Below are positions 11,428 to 21,063 of a stretch of DNA of 64,000 nt, piece after piece (position 1 is the first letter of the stretch; every line of letters begins with the position of its first letter). Source of the DNA: Asaia krungthepensis NRIC 0535 (GTDB taxonomy: Bacteria > Pseudomonadota > Alphaproteobacteria > Acetobacterales > Acetobacteraceae); contig NZ_BAPV01000014.1 in the NCBI RefSeq assembly GCF_025995175.1, positions 57,034 through 121,033 of the forward strand, read 5' to 3'. Made by a program: the position numbers and the translations under genes. The notes beneath the pieces are model-generated. The model did no database searches and was not told the DNA's origin. It saw only the letters and a program-made list of their open reading frames with translations.

Positions 11428-12075
11428 TCATGGCGCGATGGGCAGGACCGGCAACGCGCGGATTTTCTGTGCGGCGAGATCGGCTAGTTGTCCTGTCAGG
11501 GTACTGAGACCCGCGACCAGTGTGTCTGCCTGCTTGTTGTCCAGATGGGTCTGATACTGCACGGGGACAGTCAGGTTCGGTCCAATCCCTGGCTTGTCGC
11601 CATGGACGGAGAGCGACCCGACCAAAGTAGCATTGCCTTGCTGATCGGCATTGAATGCCGTGATAGTCACCTCGACAAAAGCCTGAGGCTTGGTCGAAAC
11701 CGCATCATTCTGGGCAAATACTGTGCTGCCGGGCAGGCGCAGGGCAAGATCACGGGTCAATACCCGGCCGATCATGTCACCAATAGGCTCGCTCCAGGCG
11801 TTCCCCTTGGCAATATCGAGTTTGTAATTCTTGTCCTGACGCACGATCTCGTCGCGATCGAGACTGGCTGTGACAACAGGCGTACGCACTTCCACAGTCA
11901 CCGGTCCGCCTGCCTGGGCAGGACCGGGAACCGGTGCAATGGAATACAGATCGGGATCGCTGCCACAGGCTGTAAGACCTGTGGCCATGAGCAGGGACAG
12001 GCCGAGCATCGCCGCAGGGCGACGTAAGCCTGAGAAGGCGCCCTGGCGCGGGCGGGATGGGGTAAGCTTCTTCAC
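11428..12075 (-). CDS. pqiC: PqiC family outer-membrane lipoprotein (MCE transport auxiliary)
   Basis: This 215-residue protein has a lipoprotein signal peptide ending in the lipobox TGLTAC near residue 37. The mature domain is of the ABC-type auxiliary lipoprotein kind (DLYSIAPVP; VEVRTPVVTASLDRDEIVRQ; KGNAWSEPIGDMIGRVLTRDL). In E. coli, PqiC sits in the outer membrane and docks the PqiB tube that bridges the periplasm for lipid traffic. The start is GTG at 12075, one base after the pqiB stop, so the gene is translationally coupled to pqiB and is the last gene of pqiABC. Confidence 0.85.
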   Translation of the reverse strand: MKKLTPSRPRQGAFSGLRRPAAMLGLSLLMATGLTACGSDPDLYSIAPVPGPAQAGGPVTVEVRTPVVTASLDRDEIVRQDKNYKLDIAKGNAWSEPIGDMIGRVLTRDLALRLPGSTVFAQNDAVSTKPQAFVEVTITAFNADQQGNATLVGSLSVHGDKPGIGPNLTVPVQYQTHLDNKQADTLVAGLSTLTGQLADLAAQKIRALPVLPIAP

Positions 12076-12076
12076 G

Positions 12077-13762
12077 TCAGTGGCGTCCCGTAATCAGTGC
12101 CGAGGGATGATGATTCAGATAATCGGTCAGAAAGCGGATAGACCGCGCGGTCTGACTGAGCTGCGTGATCATGGCCTGCAGGTCGCGATGGAAATCCGTA
12201 TCGCCGCCATAGCTGGCCAGAACGACCTGCGCATTCTTCAACGTACCCTCAAGCGCATCGCTCATGGCGGGAAGCTTCTTCAGGAAAGGCTTCATGCCTT
12301 CATTGGCATTCTGGGTCAGCTCGGAGATATGGCGCAGCGAGTCCCGCAGGGCGACAATCGACTGCTTGACCTCAGGGCTGGCCAGACGCTGATCGGCATG
12401 AGCAAGCAGGTCGTTCAGGTGCTCGCCAATCTGGGTGAGCGGCATGGCCGCCACCTTGTCCATGGTCGTCGCTGCGGATGCCATGATCCCGTCGATCCCG
12501 CCCGGCTGGCTCGGGATGATGGCGACATCATCCTCATAGGTCAGGCTCGCCGGCTTGGCGTTCTTGACGAATTGCAGCCCGATCATGGATTCGCCGGTCA
12601 GGAAGCTGGCGCTCTCCACAGAGGCACGCATGCCTTTGGCTACGAAAGCCGCGAGCAGCTTGTGCTGCGAGTCCCGTGAGCTTTCCTCGGCGTTCAGGAC
12701 GCGCTCCGGCTCGAGCTCCATCTCTACGCGCACGCGGGCAGAAGCATCTTTCTCATCCACCTTGAGCGAAACATCGGTCACGCTGCCCACCTGGATGCCG
12801 AACATGCTGACGGAAGCGCCTGACGTCAGCCCCTTGACCGAGCTGTCGATATAGGTGGCTGCCTTCACGCGCTGATGATAGCGCGCGTTATCTGCCTCGG
12901 CCTGACTGGCATAGAGCCGGAACACGGAATTGGCGGGCGCCTGTGGGGCATCCACTTTCAGTCGACGCGTGGGCAGGCCGAAGGCAACACCACCCGAAAG
13001 CAGCGCCTGCAACGAGGTTAGCTGGACCTTGAGGCCTCCAGCGCCCAGTCCGACCTGCACACCCGAGACATTCCAGAAACGCGAATCGGTACGCAGGTAA
13101 TGATCGTAGGGCGACTTCACAAAGACCTGGACCATGATCGGCCCCTCGCCTCCGGGCGGCATGGTGTAGCCCAGAACCTCACCGACCGACATGTCGCGGA
13201 AGAAAACAGGGGCGCCTTCGCCGATCGACCCAAGAGTCGGTGTGACCAGCATGAACGTCGAACCCGGCTGGTCGGAGCGCACGCCGGGAGCAGCCTCGAG
13301 CCCCGTGAAATTACTCTCGTAGCGCCCCCCCTTCTCGCCGGGATCGATCGCGATGTAGGCGCCAGAAAGGAGGGTTTCCAGACCGGTGATGCTGGCCCCG
13401 TTGATACGCGGACGCACGACCCAGAAGCGGGTGTGATCGGTCAGGATATCCTCGGTATCGCCATTCATGCGGACGTGCACGATCACCCGCCGCATATCGG
13501 GCGTCAGGCTGATATCCTGCACTGTGCCCAGCGTCACGGCCTTGTTCTTGACCTGGGTCTGACCAGCCGTCAGGCCTGATGCCGTATCGAAGGTGATGGT
13601 GATATCGGGGCCGCGATTGGCGAAGCTGCGCCAGGCGAGCCACCCCGCGATCACGATGGCAATGATCGGTATCAGCCAGACGATCGAAAAGCGTGTCTTT
13701 CTGACCCCGGCCTTTTTGGGGGCGGGCGTCTGCTGCGGGGATTGGTCGTTTTGGTCGCTCAC
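12077..13762 (-). CDS. pqiB: Intermembrane transport protein PqiB (MCE/MlaD repeats)
   Basis: PqiB-type proteins form a hexameric tube of stacked MCE rings that spans the periplasm and carries lipids between membranes. The 561-residue protein has a short cytosolic N-terminus, one membrane span at about residues 26-46 (FSIVWLIPIIAIVIAGWLAW), then repeated MCE modules. Visible modules begin near ITFDTASGLTAGQTQVKNKA (residue 55), near PTLGSIGEGAPVFFRDMSVG (residue 175), and near YIDSSVKGLTSGASVSMFGI (residue 308). A long C-terminal helical region follows. It overlaps pqiA by four bases. Confidence 0.92.
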   Translation of the reverse strand: MSDQNDQSPQQTPAPKKAGVRKTRFSIVWLIPIIAIVIAGWLAWRSFANRGPDITITFDTASGLTAGQTQVKNKAVTLGTVQDISLTPDMRRVIVHVRMNGDTEDILTDHTRFWVVRPRINGASITGLETLLSGAYIAIDPGEKGGRYESNFTGLEAAPGVRSDQPGSTFMLVTPTLGSIGEGAPVFFRDMSVGEVLGYTMPPGGEGPIMVQVFVKSPYDHYLRTDSRFWNVSGVQVGLGAGGLKVQLTSLQALLSGGVAFGLPTRRLKVDAPQAPANSVFRLYASQAEADNARYHQRVKAATYIDSSVKGLTSGASVSMFGIQVGSVTDVSLKVDEKDASARVRVEMELEPERVLNAEESSRDSQHKLLAAFVAKGMRASVESASFLTGESMIGLQFVKNAKPASLTYEDDVAIIPSQPGGIDGIMASAATTMDKVAAMPLTQIGEHLNDLLAHADQRLASPEVKQSIVALRDSLRHISELTQNANEGMKPFLKKLPAMSDALEGTLKNAQVVLASYGGDTDFHRDLQAMITQLSQTARSIRFLTDYLNHHPSALITGRH

Positions 13763-15234
13763 GCGCGCTCAGGCTCCATATCGTGAGGAGGAAAGGGATG
13801 ACCGGCCTCGGAGATCCCTCCTTGGTCGGAATTTTGTCTTGCCTCATCGGGGGCCGGTACAGGTCCGTTCTCCCCGGCGGCGTCCCACATGCTGCGTGGG
13901 TCGAAGCTATGCACCGCAAAGATCGTCACGATGACGACGATGGTGAAGAAAACCACACCCGGATCGGCCAAAACATTGGCGAGAAAATTAAAATGAACGA
14001 TCGCAACAAGAATTGAGATCATGAAAACATCGATCATGGACCAGCGCCCGATGATATCAATCAGACGATAGAGCTTGGTGAGCAGGCGCAGTCCGCGCTT
14101 CTGCTTGCGCCATGTCCCGAAGACCATGACGGCGAGTGAGACGATCTTGAGAACCGGCACCGTGATGGAGGCAAAAAGCACCAGCAGGGCCAAGGGGATA
14201 AGATTGGACTGCCAGAGTTCGATCACGCCGTGGATGATGGTGCTCGTATCGGGCCGGCCCATCTTGGTATAGGTCATGACCGGCAGGAGATTGGCTGGAA
14301 TATAACAGATGATCCCGGCCAGAAGCAGCGCCGCAGCATTGGTCAGACTGTTGGACTTCCGGCGGCGCAGGATCTGATGACAGCGCGGACAATCGCCCAT
14401 ATCCCCCTCGCGCGGCACCTCGTGATCGAAGGCCATGACCAGACCGCATGAGTGGCAGGACAGCATGTGCTGCAGGGGTGGCATGGATTCTTCCGTGGCG
14501 GTCAGATGCTCGACCGGCAGAATGCGGCCCTGCCCGTCTTCCATCTCCTCGCGGATGTCGCGGTTATGCCAGATACGCTCGACATCGAGTGTCGAATCCG
14601 TCGCGGCCATCGTGATCATGAGCGCGGCAATGAGGAAGACACCCGCCTGCAGGTCGACAATCGCCAGATCGATGAGCTTGGTATAAGCCACGAACACACC
14701 GAGGATATAGACCTCGATCATCGACCATTCCCGCAGACGCTCATACCAGGACATGAGGCGCGGTGCCCAGTCGGGCATGTGCCGGCGGCTGGCACCAATC
14801 AGGATCGCCCCCATCAGTGCAATCACCACCCCGGGCATGACCAGGGTCGTAAGCCCCACAATGACGCCAATCTCGCCGAACCCCTCACGGCCCAGCTCGA
14901 TCGGGCCGGTCAGGATCGTGACGGTATTCACGCGACCATGCACATTGATGGTCAGGAGCTGTGTGATGAGCAGCGCCAGATAGAGGGCGGCGGAGGCGAG
15001 ACAGAATGCGGTCGGGGCGGCGATAGGGGGCGTATGGCGACGCCGGGCAAGCTGGGCATCGCAGCGGGTGCAATAGGCGACCTGCCCGCGATTGAGCCGA
15101 GGGACTGTCTGAAACAGGCCGCAATCGGGACACTCGCGCAGCCCTTCCACAACCTTGAGGGTCGGTGTGGGCGGCGCAGCGGAAGTCATCGTGACGGCGT
15201 TGCGCCACAGACGCTTGTGGAAGCGATCAGACAT
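13759..15234 (-). CDS. pqiA: Paraquat-inducible protein A (membrane partner of PqiB)
   Basis: PqiA is the inner-membrane component of the Pqi lipid-transport system. The 491-residue protein is a tandem of two PqiA modules. Each opens with a rubredoxin-like four-cysteine knuckle (C35/C38/C55/C58 and C260/C263/C282/C285) and continues with four membrane helices. Helices are obvious around residues 73-98, 122-148, 172-212, 300-325 and 350-430. The ATG at 15234 gives a basic 15-residue leader; M16 is a possible shorter start. It is the first gene of pqiABC. Confidence 0.92.
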   Translation of the reverse strand: MSDRFHKRLWRNAVTMTSAAPPTPTLKVVEGLRECPDCGLFQTVPRLNRGQVAYCTRCDAQLARRRHTPPIAAPTAFCLASAALYLALLITQLLTINVHGRVNTVTILTGPIELGREGFGEIGVIVGLTTLVMPGVVIALMGAILIGASRRHMPDWAPRLMSWYERLREWSMIEVYILGVFVAYTKLIDLAIVDLQAGVFLIAALMITMAATDSTLDVERIWHNRDIREEMEDGQGRILPVEHLTATEESMPPLQHMLSCHSCGLVMAFDHEVPREGDMGDCPRCHQILRRRKSNSLTNAAALLLAGIICYIPANLLPVMTYTKMGRPDTSTIIHGVIELWQSNLIPLALLVLFASITVPVLKIVSLAVMVFGTWRKQKRGLRLLTKLYRLIDIIGRWSMIDVFMISILVAIVHFNFLANVLADPGVVFFTIVVIVTIFAVHSFDPRSMWDAAGENGPVPAPDEARQNSDQGGISEAGHPFPPHDMEPERA

Positions 15235-15326
15235 GAAACATGTTGTAGCGAACGATTCCGTCTAGAGATAGGTGTTTGGCCTGTTGCAGTCGGGGCCGGT
15301 CTCGGCTATAGCACCGCGCCAAGGAC

Positions 15327-15401
<75 letters not shown>

Positions 15402-15424
15402 TTACCCTCGCCTTTAGATATCGG

Positions 15425-16861
15425 TCAGCCCTGTGCTGCTTGCCTTTTGCCAAGCGTCCACCCTGCGACACAGTACAACGCAAGGAAGGCCAGAGGGATC
15501 CACTCGCCTTTCAGGCTCTGCGATACAAGATCGGTCAGCACGGTTGCGAGATTGATCACGCAGGCCAGTATTGCCAGCACGGGCACGATACCGAGCCACA
15601 GACGCCCCAGCACGATACCACCCAGCGGAACGCGGAAACGCGATGCCGGCCTGTCTGCCTCCCCACGCAAACGCATGACGGCCACGGCAATCACCAGAAA
15701 ACCGATCATGGTCCCGATGCTGACCAGATCGGCGAGGAGTGTGATCGGCAGCATGGATGCTGTGAGAGCCGTAAGCCCCGTGGTGAGAGCAACGGCCAGA
15801 ACCGGCGCACCGCTCCCTGGGTGCACCAGACTCAGGCGCGGGCTGACCAGACCATCGGAAGCCAGAATCTGGCAGAGCCGGGACTGCCCGTAGAGGCTCA
15901 CGAAAAGCACGGAGCCGAGACCGATGACGGATCCGAATTGCAGAATCAGCCCGAGCACGGGCATGTTCAGCGCCCGTACTGCCAGCGAGACCGGACTCGC
16001 CACGCCAAGTGCCCGAAACGGCACCAGTCCCGTCATGACGAGAGAGACCAGAACATACAGCACGGCTGATATCGCAAGAGCACCAATCAGACCTAAAGGA
16101 ACATCACGCCCGGGATTGCGGGCCTCCGAAGCTGCAATGGAAATTGAGTCGAATCCCAGATAGGCGAAAGACACGACGGCCACCGCGCGCAGCAGCCCAG
16201 CGAGACCGAAATGGAACCCTCCCTCGGAGGGCGGCAGGAACGGGTGCCAGAGGGTCGGGTCAAGATGGAAGATACCCACTCCGACGAACACCGCCAGAAC
16301 CAGAAGCTTGAGCAGAACGAAGCATCCATTGGCCCAGCTGGCCTGTCTGATGCCTTGTGACAGAACGAGGCCAAGAGTCAGAACGAGGAACAGGGCGACG
16401 AGATTGATCTGCCTGGCCAGGTGAAAACCACCATCGCGCCAGACGATGAGCGATCCCGTCACGGAAGAGGGCAGCACGATGCCACACGAGGCCAGAAAAC
16501 CCGATAGATAGCCTGTCAACCCAACCGAGACCGCAGAACCGGCAAGCGCATATTCAAGAACGAGCATCCAGGCGACCCACCATGCAGGGCCGACGCCCAG
16601 AATGGCGCGGGCATACCCATAGGCACCCCCCATGGCGTCCGGAAGGGCCGATGCCAGCTCGGCATAACAGAGCCCGATGAAGCCGCAGCTCAATGCTGCC
16701 AGTACAAAAGAAAGGGATACAGCCGGACCCGCATATTGCGCCGCAGCGACGCCCGGCAGCACGTAGATTCCGGCACCGACCACACTTCCGATGCCCATCA
16801 TCAGAAGGCCGAACGGGCCGAGTTGGCGGTGAAGGGTGCGCGACTTGCCGTCAACCGCCAT
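15425..16861 (-). CDS. APC-family amino acid permease
   Basis: This 478-residue integral membrane protein has about twelve hydrophobic helices and the APC-superfamily start (GPFGLLMMGIGSVVGAGIYV), with the helix-1 unwound GAGIYV segment and the FAYLGFDSISIAASEARNPG motif typical of cationic or neutral amino acid transporters. It should import an amino acid by proton coupling or exchange at the inner membrane. The substrate cannot be told from sequence. The gene is monocistronic, converging on tRNA-Thr. Confidence 0.88.
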   Translation of the reverse strand: MAVDGKSRTLHRQLGPFGLLMMGIGSVVGAGIYVLPGVAAAQYAGPAVSLSFVLAALSCGFIGLCYAELASALPDAMGGAYGYARAILGVGPAWWVAWMLVLEYALAGSAVSVGLTGYLSGFLASCGIVLPSSVTGSLIVWRDGGFHLARQINLVALFLVLTLGLVLSQGIRQASWANGCFVLLKLLVLAVFVGVGIFHLDPTLWHPFLPPSEGGFHFGLAGLLRAVAVVSFAYLGFDSISIAASEARNPGRDVPLGLIGALAISAVLYVLVSLVMTGLVPFRALGVASPVSLAVRALNMPVLGLILQFGSVIGLGSVLFVSLYGQSRLCQILASDGLVSPRLSLVHPGSGAPVLAVALTTGLTALTASMLPITLLADLVSIGTMIGFLVIAVAVMRLRGEADRPASRFRVPLGGIVLGRLWLGIVPVLAILACVINLATVLTDLVSQSLKGEWIPLAFLALYCVAGWTLGKRQAAQG

Positions 16862-16954
16862 GAAACATCTTCCTCAGACTGTGAATAACGCCAAGGGTGG
16901 CGTTGTCCCGCAGCCAAGGCAAGCCCGCAAACGACCGGTCAGGTCGTATCGCCT

Positions 16955-17971
16955 TCAAAACATCATATTGACCGCGATCTGCGGGGCCACGTTGAGGCTC
17001 GTATTATGCCCGGCGAAGAAGGCAGAAGCGCCCGCCACGACGCCGAACCGCGGAGACCAGCTATATTCGAGCGCCGGTGCCACCATCCAGTCTCCTGAGG
17101 AGGCGCTGATACGATCGATACGACGCCCCTTTCCGTCATACCCCCAGACGCGCGCACCATTGGCCCAGTCACGCACCATATCGACCGCCAGAACCAGTCT
17201 CTGGTTGAACCCGAATTCGAGTGAGAAACCGGTCTGACCGCTCATCCCGGGGCGGCCCCGCCCGACGAACCCTTTTGTCGTGCCGTAACTCGTCAGATTG
17301 GCCAGCTGGGCAGAGGAGACCGCCCGACGGAACGTCCCCCACATACGTAAGCGCAAGGTATAATCATGGGGCAGCTGATAGGTGGATTGCTCGACGAGGG
17401 CGGTACGAAACACATAGGCACCGTTTCCTATACCGTCCTGGCTGCGGCCCAGATTTGTATAGTCACCCGTCGGCATAAGCATGCCAACGAAGAGACTGAG
17501 AACAGGGATATAACGCTTGGGGTCGGGATCGAGGAAGCGCCACAGAAAATCCACGGGCAGATCGCCGAATTTGAGGCCGCTCGAGTTACCGTCATGACGC
17601 TTCCAGCCATAACTGATTGCCGGGAAGAGCTGGATGCTCACATGATCGGTCAGGCCATATTTGATCATCGTCGAGTTGCTGATGGTTCGCTGACCTGATT
17701 CCATTGGCGCACTCGCTCCATGGGAGCCCAGATAATCAACCGCCTGATTATAGGTGAGATAGGGTTCCAGCCCCAGCACCCCGGCCTTGAACTGAGGACC
17801 TGAGGGCGAAATCAGGGATCCGGTGTACCATTGCTCATCGCGGGGGAGCGGCACAGCATCGGCAGCGCCTGCCGACATTGGAAGAAGAACCGCTATCAGG
17901 GTCGCAACGAGCGCCGTCACTGTTGCTACAGATGATCGGATATTCCGGGAAGCCGCAGGATACTGTCTCAA
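16955..17971 (-). CDS. Putative outer-membrane beta-barrel protein
   Basis: This 338-residue protein has a signal peptide (hydrophobic core TALVATLIAVLLPM at about residues 19-32, cleavage near SAGAADA). Alternating hydrophobic and aromatic strands follow, and it ends in phenylalanine (AVNMMF), the usual outer-membrane barrel C-terminus. The overall look (GLEPYLTYNQ; YGLTDHVSIQLFPAISYGWK; ALEYSWSPRFGVVAGASAFF) resembles the phenol-degradation MetA-like/transporter barrel group. Function and substrate are unknown. It stands alone between the APC permease and a tRNA. Confidence 0.7.
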   Translation of the reverse strand: MRQYPAASRNIRSSVATVTALVATLIAVLLPMSAGAADAVPLPRDEQWYTGSLISPSGPQFKAGVLGLEPYLTYNQAVDYLGSHGASAPMESGQRTISNSTMIKYGLTDHVSIQLFPAISYGWKRHDGNSSGLKFGDLPVDFLWRFLDPDPKRYIPVLSLFVGMLMPTGDYTNLGRSQDGIGNGAYVFRTALVEQSTYQLPHDYTLRLRMWGTFRRAVSSAQLANLTSYGTTKGFVGRGRPGMSGQTGFSLEFGFNQRLVLAVDMVRDWANGARVWGYDGKGRRIDRISASSGDWMVAPALEYSWSPRFGVVAGASAFFAGHNTSLNVAPQIAVNMMF

Positions 17972-18215
17972 AATCTCGCCGTATTATTTTTTTGTTACCC
18001 AGCGAGGGTTTAAATGCTTAATTCAGGAAGACAACCATAAGCGCGCATGAATATCCTGACCTGAAAGTCAGACTCTTTGCGGCGCAAAGGTTTTGCCAGC
18101 AAGCGTCACATAGATGTGAGTAAGTATTGGCACTTACCGCCGTAGTATTCGCATTTTATCGATGATTTTTGGAAGCGACGCTCCAGACTTGCAACACTCT
18201 TTATAGTGTCTTGTC

Positions 18216-18290
18216 TGGAGCGGGCGATGGGATTCGAACCCACGACCCCAACCTTGGCAAGGTTGTGCTCTACCCCTGAGCTACGCCCGC
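18216..18290 (-). tRNA. tRNA-Gly (anticodon GCC)
   Basis: The acceptor stem GCGGGCG pairs with CGCCCGC, the D arm is GCTC/GAGC, the anticodon stem is CAACC/GGTTG with loop TTGCCAA, and the T arm is GTGGG/CCCAT around TTCGAAT, with a templated CCA. This is the second tRNA-Gly of the window, reading a different anticodon from the one at 10 kb. Confidence 0.97.
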
Positions 18291-18508
18291 GTTCCGTTGG
18301 ACGGGTGAATACTGCCTGCAGCACCTGGGCGCAAGAGGGTTTTTTCAAAAAAGCTGTTTTTTCCGGTTTTTTCTTCGCTGCCTTATAAGCAGGTGTCGAT
18401 GCGGCGCTGAGCGGGCTTGCCTCCGCAGGGCTTCAGAACAATCTTTAGGCCAAACCTATCAAGGCTTGACGCGGTCCCGATCGCGCTGCCCCGGAACAGA
18501 GAGATTTC

Positions 18509-19465
18509 ATGGACTATATTATAGGGCAGAATCGGCCCCAGCCCGGAAATGACGCCACTGCGCCAGCCTCGGGCGGTGCGATGATCGTCGATGCAGACCA
18601 ACGCAGCTTCATGCCGGAGGTGCTTGAGGCAAGCCGCCAGCTTCCGGTTCTCGTCGATTTCTGGGCACCGTGGTGCGGCCCCTGCAAGCAGCTCACCCCG
18701 GTTCTGGAGCGCGCTGTCACAGCGGCTGGCGGCCGGGTCAAGCTGGTCAAGGTCGATATAGAAGCCAATGCAGCGCTGGCGGCGCAGCTTGCGCAGGTCG
18801 GGCTCCCGATACAATCCATTCCCCTTGTAGCTGCGTTCTACAAGGGACAGATCGTGGATATCCTGCAGGGTGCCCAACCCGAGAGCGAGGTGAAGCGTTT
18901 CATCGAGCAGGTCGTGAAGGCAACCGGGGCGACCCTGCCCAGTGCAGATCTACTGGCAGCGGCCTCTGCCGCCCTTCAGGAAGGGCAGGCTGAGGAGGCT
19001 GCAAGCCTGTTTGCCTCCCTGCTCGAAATCGAGCCGGAGAATCCCGAGGGCTGGGGTGGCATGATCCGGTCCATGATCGCTCTGGACGACGACGAAGCCG
19101 CGGAGGAGGCCCTGAGCCAGATCCCCCCGAAACTGGCTGAACACCCGGCGGTATCGGGCGCTCGTGCCGCGCTGGCTCTGCACAAGGAGAGCCGTCACGC
19201 TGCTGCTGCCCTCGATGGGCTGAGGGCAGAATGCGCGGCCAAGCCAGGGGATCTGGAAGCAAGGTTCCGACTGGCCGGTGCTTTCAACGGAGCAGGGATG
19301 AAGACCGAAGCCGCCGACACGCTGCTGGCGATCATCAAGGAAAATCGCGAGTGGAATGACGGTGCGGCGAAGGCTGAACTCCTGCGGTTTTTCGAAGCCT
19401 GGGGCAACACCGACCCGGCCACACTTCCTGCCAGACGCAAGCTCTCCGCGATTCTCTTTTCCTGA
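18509..19465 (+). CDS. cnoX: CnoX/YbbN-type thioredoxin with TPR domain
   Basis: This is a co-chaperone of the CnoX (YbbN) family that protects substrates for GroEL and DnaK under oxidative stress. The 318-residue protein has an N-terminal thioredoxin domain with an intact WCGPC active site (C56, C59) and SIPLVAAF as the cis-proline region. From about residue 145 helical TPR-like repeats run to the end. In E. coli YbbN the active site is degenerate; the intact CxxC here suggests real redox activity, as in alphaproteobacterial CnoX. The trm112-like gene follows in the same direction and may share the transcript. Confidence 0.88.
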   Translation: MDYIIGQNRPQPGNDATAPASGGAMIVDADQRSFMPEVLEASRQLPVLVDFWAPWCGPCKQLTPVLERAVTAAGGRVKLVKVDIEANAALAAQLAQVGLPIQSIPLVAAFYKGQIVDILQGAQPESEVKRFIEQVVKATGATLPSADLLAAASAALQEGQAEEAASLFASLLEIEPENPEGWGGMIRSMIALDDDEAAEEALSQIPPKLAEHPAVSGARAALALHKESRHAAAALDGLRAECAAKPGDLEARFRLAGAFNGAGMKTEAADTLLAIIKENREWNDGAAKAELLRFFEAWGNTDPATLPARRKLSAILFS

Positions 19466-19591
19466 TGCGCGGTGACGTCCGTCCCTGAACGGGCGCGGCG
19501 TGGTTTCTGCCCAGTATCAGTCTATGGCCTGCCTGCGCTTCACGCGCGGCGGGTTTTGTTCTCATCGTCCGTTTTTCCGAGGAACATTTCT

Positions 19592-19771
19592 ATGGCCCAA
19601 GATCTCGACCCGCGCCTGCTTTCGATGCTGGTTTGCCCTGTGACCAAGGAAGCTCTGGTCTATGACCGTGAGACGCAGGAGCTCATCAGCAAGGGAGCCC
19701 GCCTCGCCTATCCGGTGCGCGACGGTATCCCGGTCATGCTTCCTGAAGAAGCCCGCTCATTATCTGACTGA
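19592..19771 (+). CDS. Trm112 family protein
   Basis: This is a small 59-residue protein of the Trm112/YcaR family ([20 protein letters not shown] and [18 protein letters not shown]). The longer open frame starts at 19472, but the ATG at 19592 has GAGG at the right distance and matches where the family domain begins. Eukaryotic and archaeal members activate methyltransferases; the bacterial role is unclear. The zinc-binding CPxC found in YcaR is CPVT here, so metal binding is probably lost, a common variant in alphaproteobacteria. A methyltransferase gene lies next door but on the opposite strand. Confidence 0.85.
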   Translation: MAQDLDPRLLSMLVCPVTKEALVYDRETQELISKGARLAYPVRDGIPVMLPEEARSLSD

Positions 19772-19824
19772 CCGCGATCGCGGCATGTGTACCGGGTGTC
19801 GCGCCCTGACAAGAGTCGGGCGCG
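19772..19824. terminator. Hairpins between converging genes
   Basis: A 12-base perfect palindrome (CCGCGATCGCGG, 19772-19783) directly follows the trm112 stop. A second hairpin with arms CGCGCCC and GGGCGCG lies at 19800-19824. Neither has a T run, so termination here is only a suggestion from the convergent layout. Confidence 0.3.
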
Positions 19825-19919
19825 GACCTCGACACGCACGCGGGATAACCTGACTGGCGCGCACGATGTCATGTGCGTTCTTCCCATTGCCTTCCGCAGA
19901 ACAGGGCCTCAGCACATCA

Positions 19920-20666
19920 TCATCGAACGACGAAAAATGCCGTGTCGAGGGTGAAACTGCCATCGTCCTCGAACGCAAAACGATGCTGCACATGCGGGCT
20001 CGCCGCACGCTGCAATGACAGTATGGCGTCCCGATGCAAGGCTGGGGTGCGGGTTCTGGCGACCCAGGATGCGAAATCCAGCCTCAGGCGCAGTGGGATA
20101 TGCGCCTCGACAACAAATCCTGCCCATTCAAGATTCTGACGCCATTCGGACGGGCGATAATTGCGCATATGTGAAGGGTCACGCAGCACCTCGATAGCCT
20201 GCAGGACCGAGTCAGCCATCGCGTCCTCGGGTGCCACCGTGTCAATGAAAATACCGAGCCCGCCCGGTCGCAAAACCCGCCGCGCCTCGACGAGCCCCGT
20301 TTCCAGATCATTCCAGTGATGGGCGCTGTAACGGCTGGCGACTGCATCGAACACATCATCGGCAAATGGCAGAGCCTCGGCGAAGCCACAGGCGGCCTGA
20401 ATCTGCTCATGACCGCGCCGTTCAGCCTCGGCCATGACGGCACTTGTCATGGTCTGGGTAGGGTCACAGGAGACGACCAGGTCAGCATGCGGCGCAGCGG
20501 CATAACTTACGTGCCCACCCCCGCAGCCGAGATCCAGCAGGCGCGCGGGGCGTTCGGCGGTCAACTGCTCGATCAGATGATCGAGATCGCCACCTGTCGC
20601 ATGGGTGGCGCTACGCACATAATCTTCGGCGCGCGTACTGTAGTGGGACGTGACAAATTCGCTCAT
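19920..20666 (-). CDS. Class I SAM-dependent methyltransferase
   Basis: This 248-residue methyltransferase has motif I LLDLGCGGGHVSYAAA at residues 42-57, the post-I acidic strand VVSCDPTQTM, the FAEALPFADDVFDAVASRYS block, and the UbiE/Ubi-type RRVLRPGG segment. This pattern belongs to the Methyltransf_11 (UbiE/COQ5-like) group. The methyl acceptor is unknown. Its ATG overlaps the stop of the upstream lipoprotein gene by four bases (ATGA), so the two are translationally coupled. Confidence 0.87.
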   Translation of the reverse strand: MSEFVTSHYSTRAEDYVRSATHATGGDLDHLIEQLTAERPARLLDLGCGGGHVSYAAAPHADLVVSCDPTQTMTSAVMAEAERRGHEQIQAACGFAEALPFADDVFDAVASRYSAHHWNDLETGLVEARRVLRPGGLGIFIDTVAPEDAMADSVLQAIEVLRDPSHMRNYRPSEWRQNLEWAGFVVEAHIPLRLRLDFASWVARTRTPALHRDAILSLQRAASPHVQHRFAFEDDGSFTLDTAFFVVR

Positions 20667-20971
20667 CGATTATCCCTCTTGCCATAGGATACTTCAGCGT
20701 CAGGCACGGCGTATTGCGGCTTGACTTCGCTTGTCGTGACCGTCTCGGTTGCCAGCCCCGGCAACATGGGTGGTCCTGATGCACCATCCATGCCCGGGAT
20801 GGCGACCGGCAGCGAGGCATAGGCACGTGCCATCCTGTCCCGGTGCGGCGGCTGTCCTGGAGGATGACCCGGTGGCCCGTTCACGGCCAGATCCGGCTTG
20901 GGCGGGCCGAAACCATTTGCCGCACAACCCGTCAGAACCGTCAGAAAGAGGATAAGCGGGACTGAGCGCAT
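20663..20971 (-). CDS. Small putative lipoprotein
   Basis: The frame is open further upstream, but starting at the ATG at 20971 gives a 102-residue protein with a perfect lipoprotein signal (MRSVPLILFLTVLTGCAANG) whose lipobox LTGC places the lipidated cysteine at residue 16. The mature part is Pro/Gly-rich with no recognisable domain (GPPGHPPGQPPHRDR). It overlaps the methyltransferase start by four bases. The ribosome-binding site (GGAG) is further from the start than usual. Function unknown. Confidence 0.65.
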   Translation of the reverse strand: MRSVPLILFLTVLTGCAANGFGPPKPDLAVNGPPGHPPGQPPHRDRMARAYASLPVAIPGMDGASGPPMLPGLATETVTTSEVKPQYAVPDAEVSYGKRDNR

Positions 20972-21063
20972 GAGTTTCGTTGTATCAATCTCCTTGACGG
21001 GCGGCAATTGACGGATGGTGGCGACTGGGGCAGGCATCGCTGACGATTTCAGGGAGAGTTTTC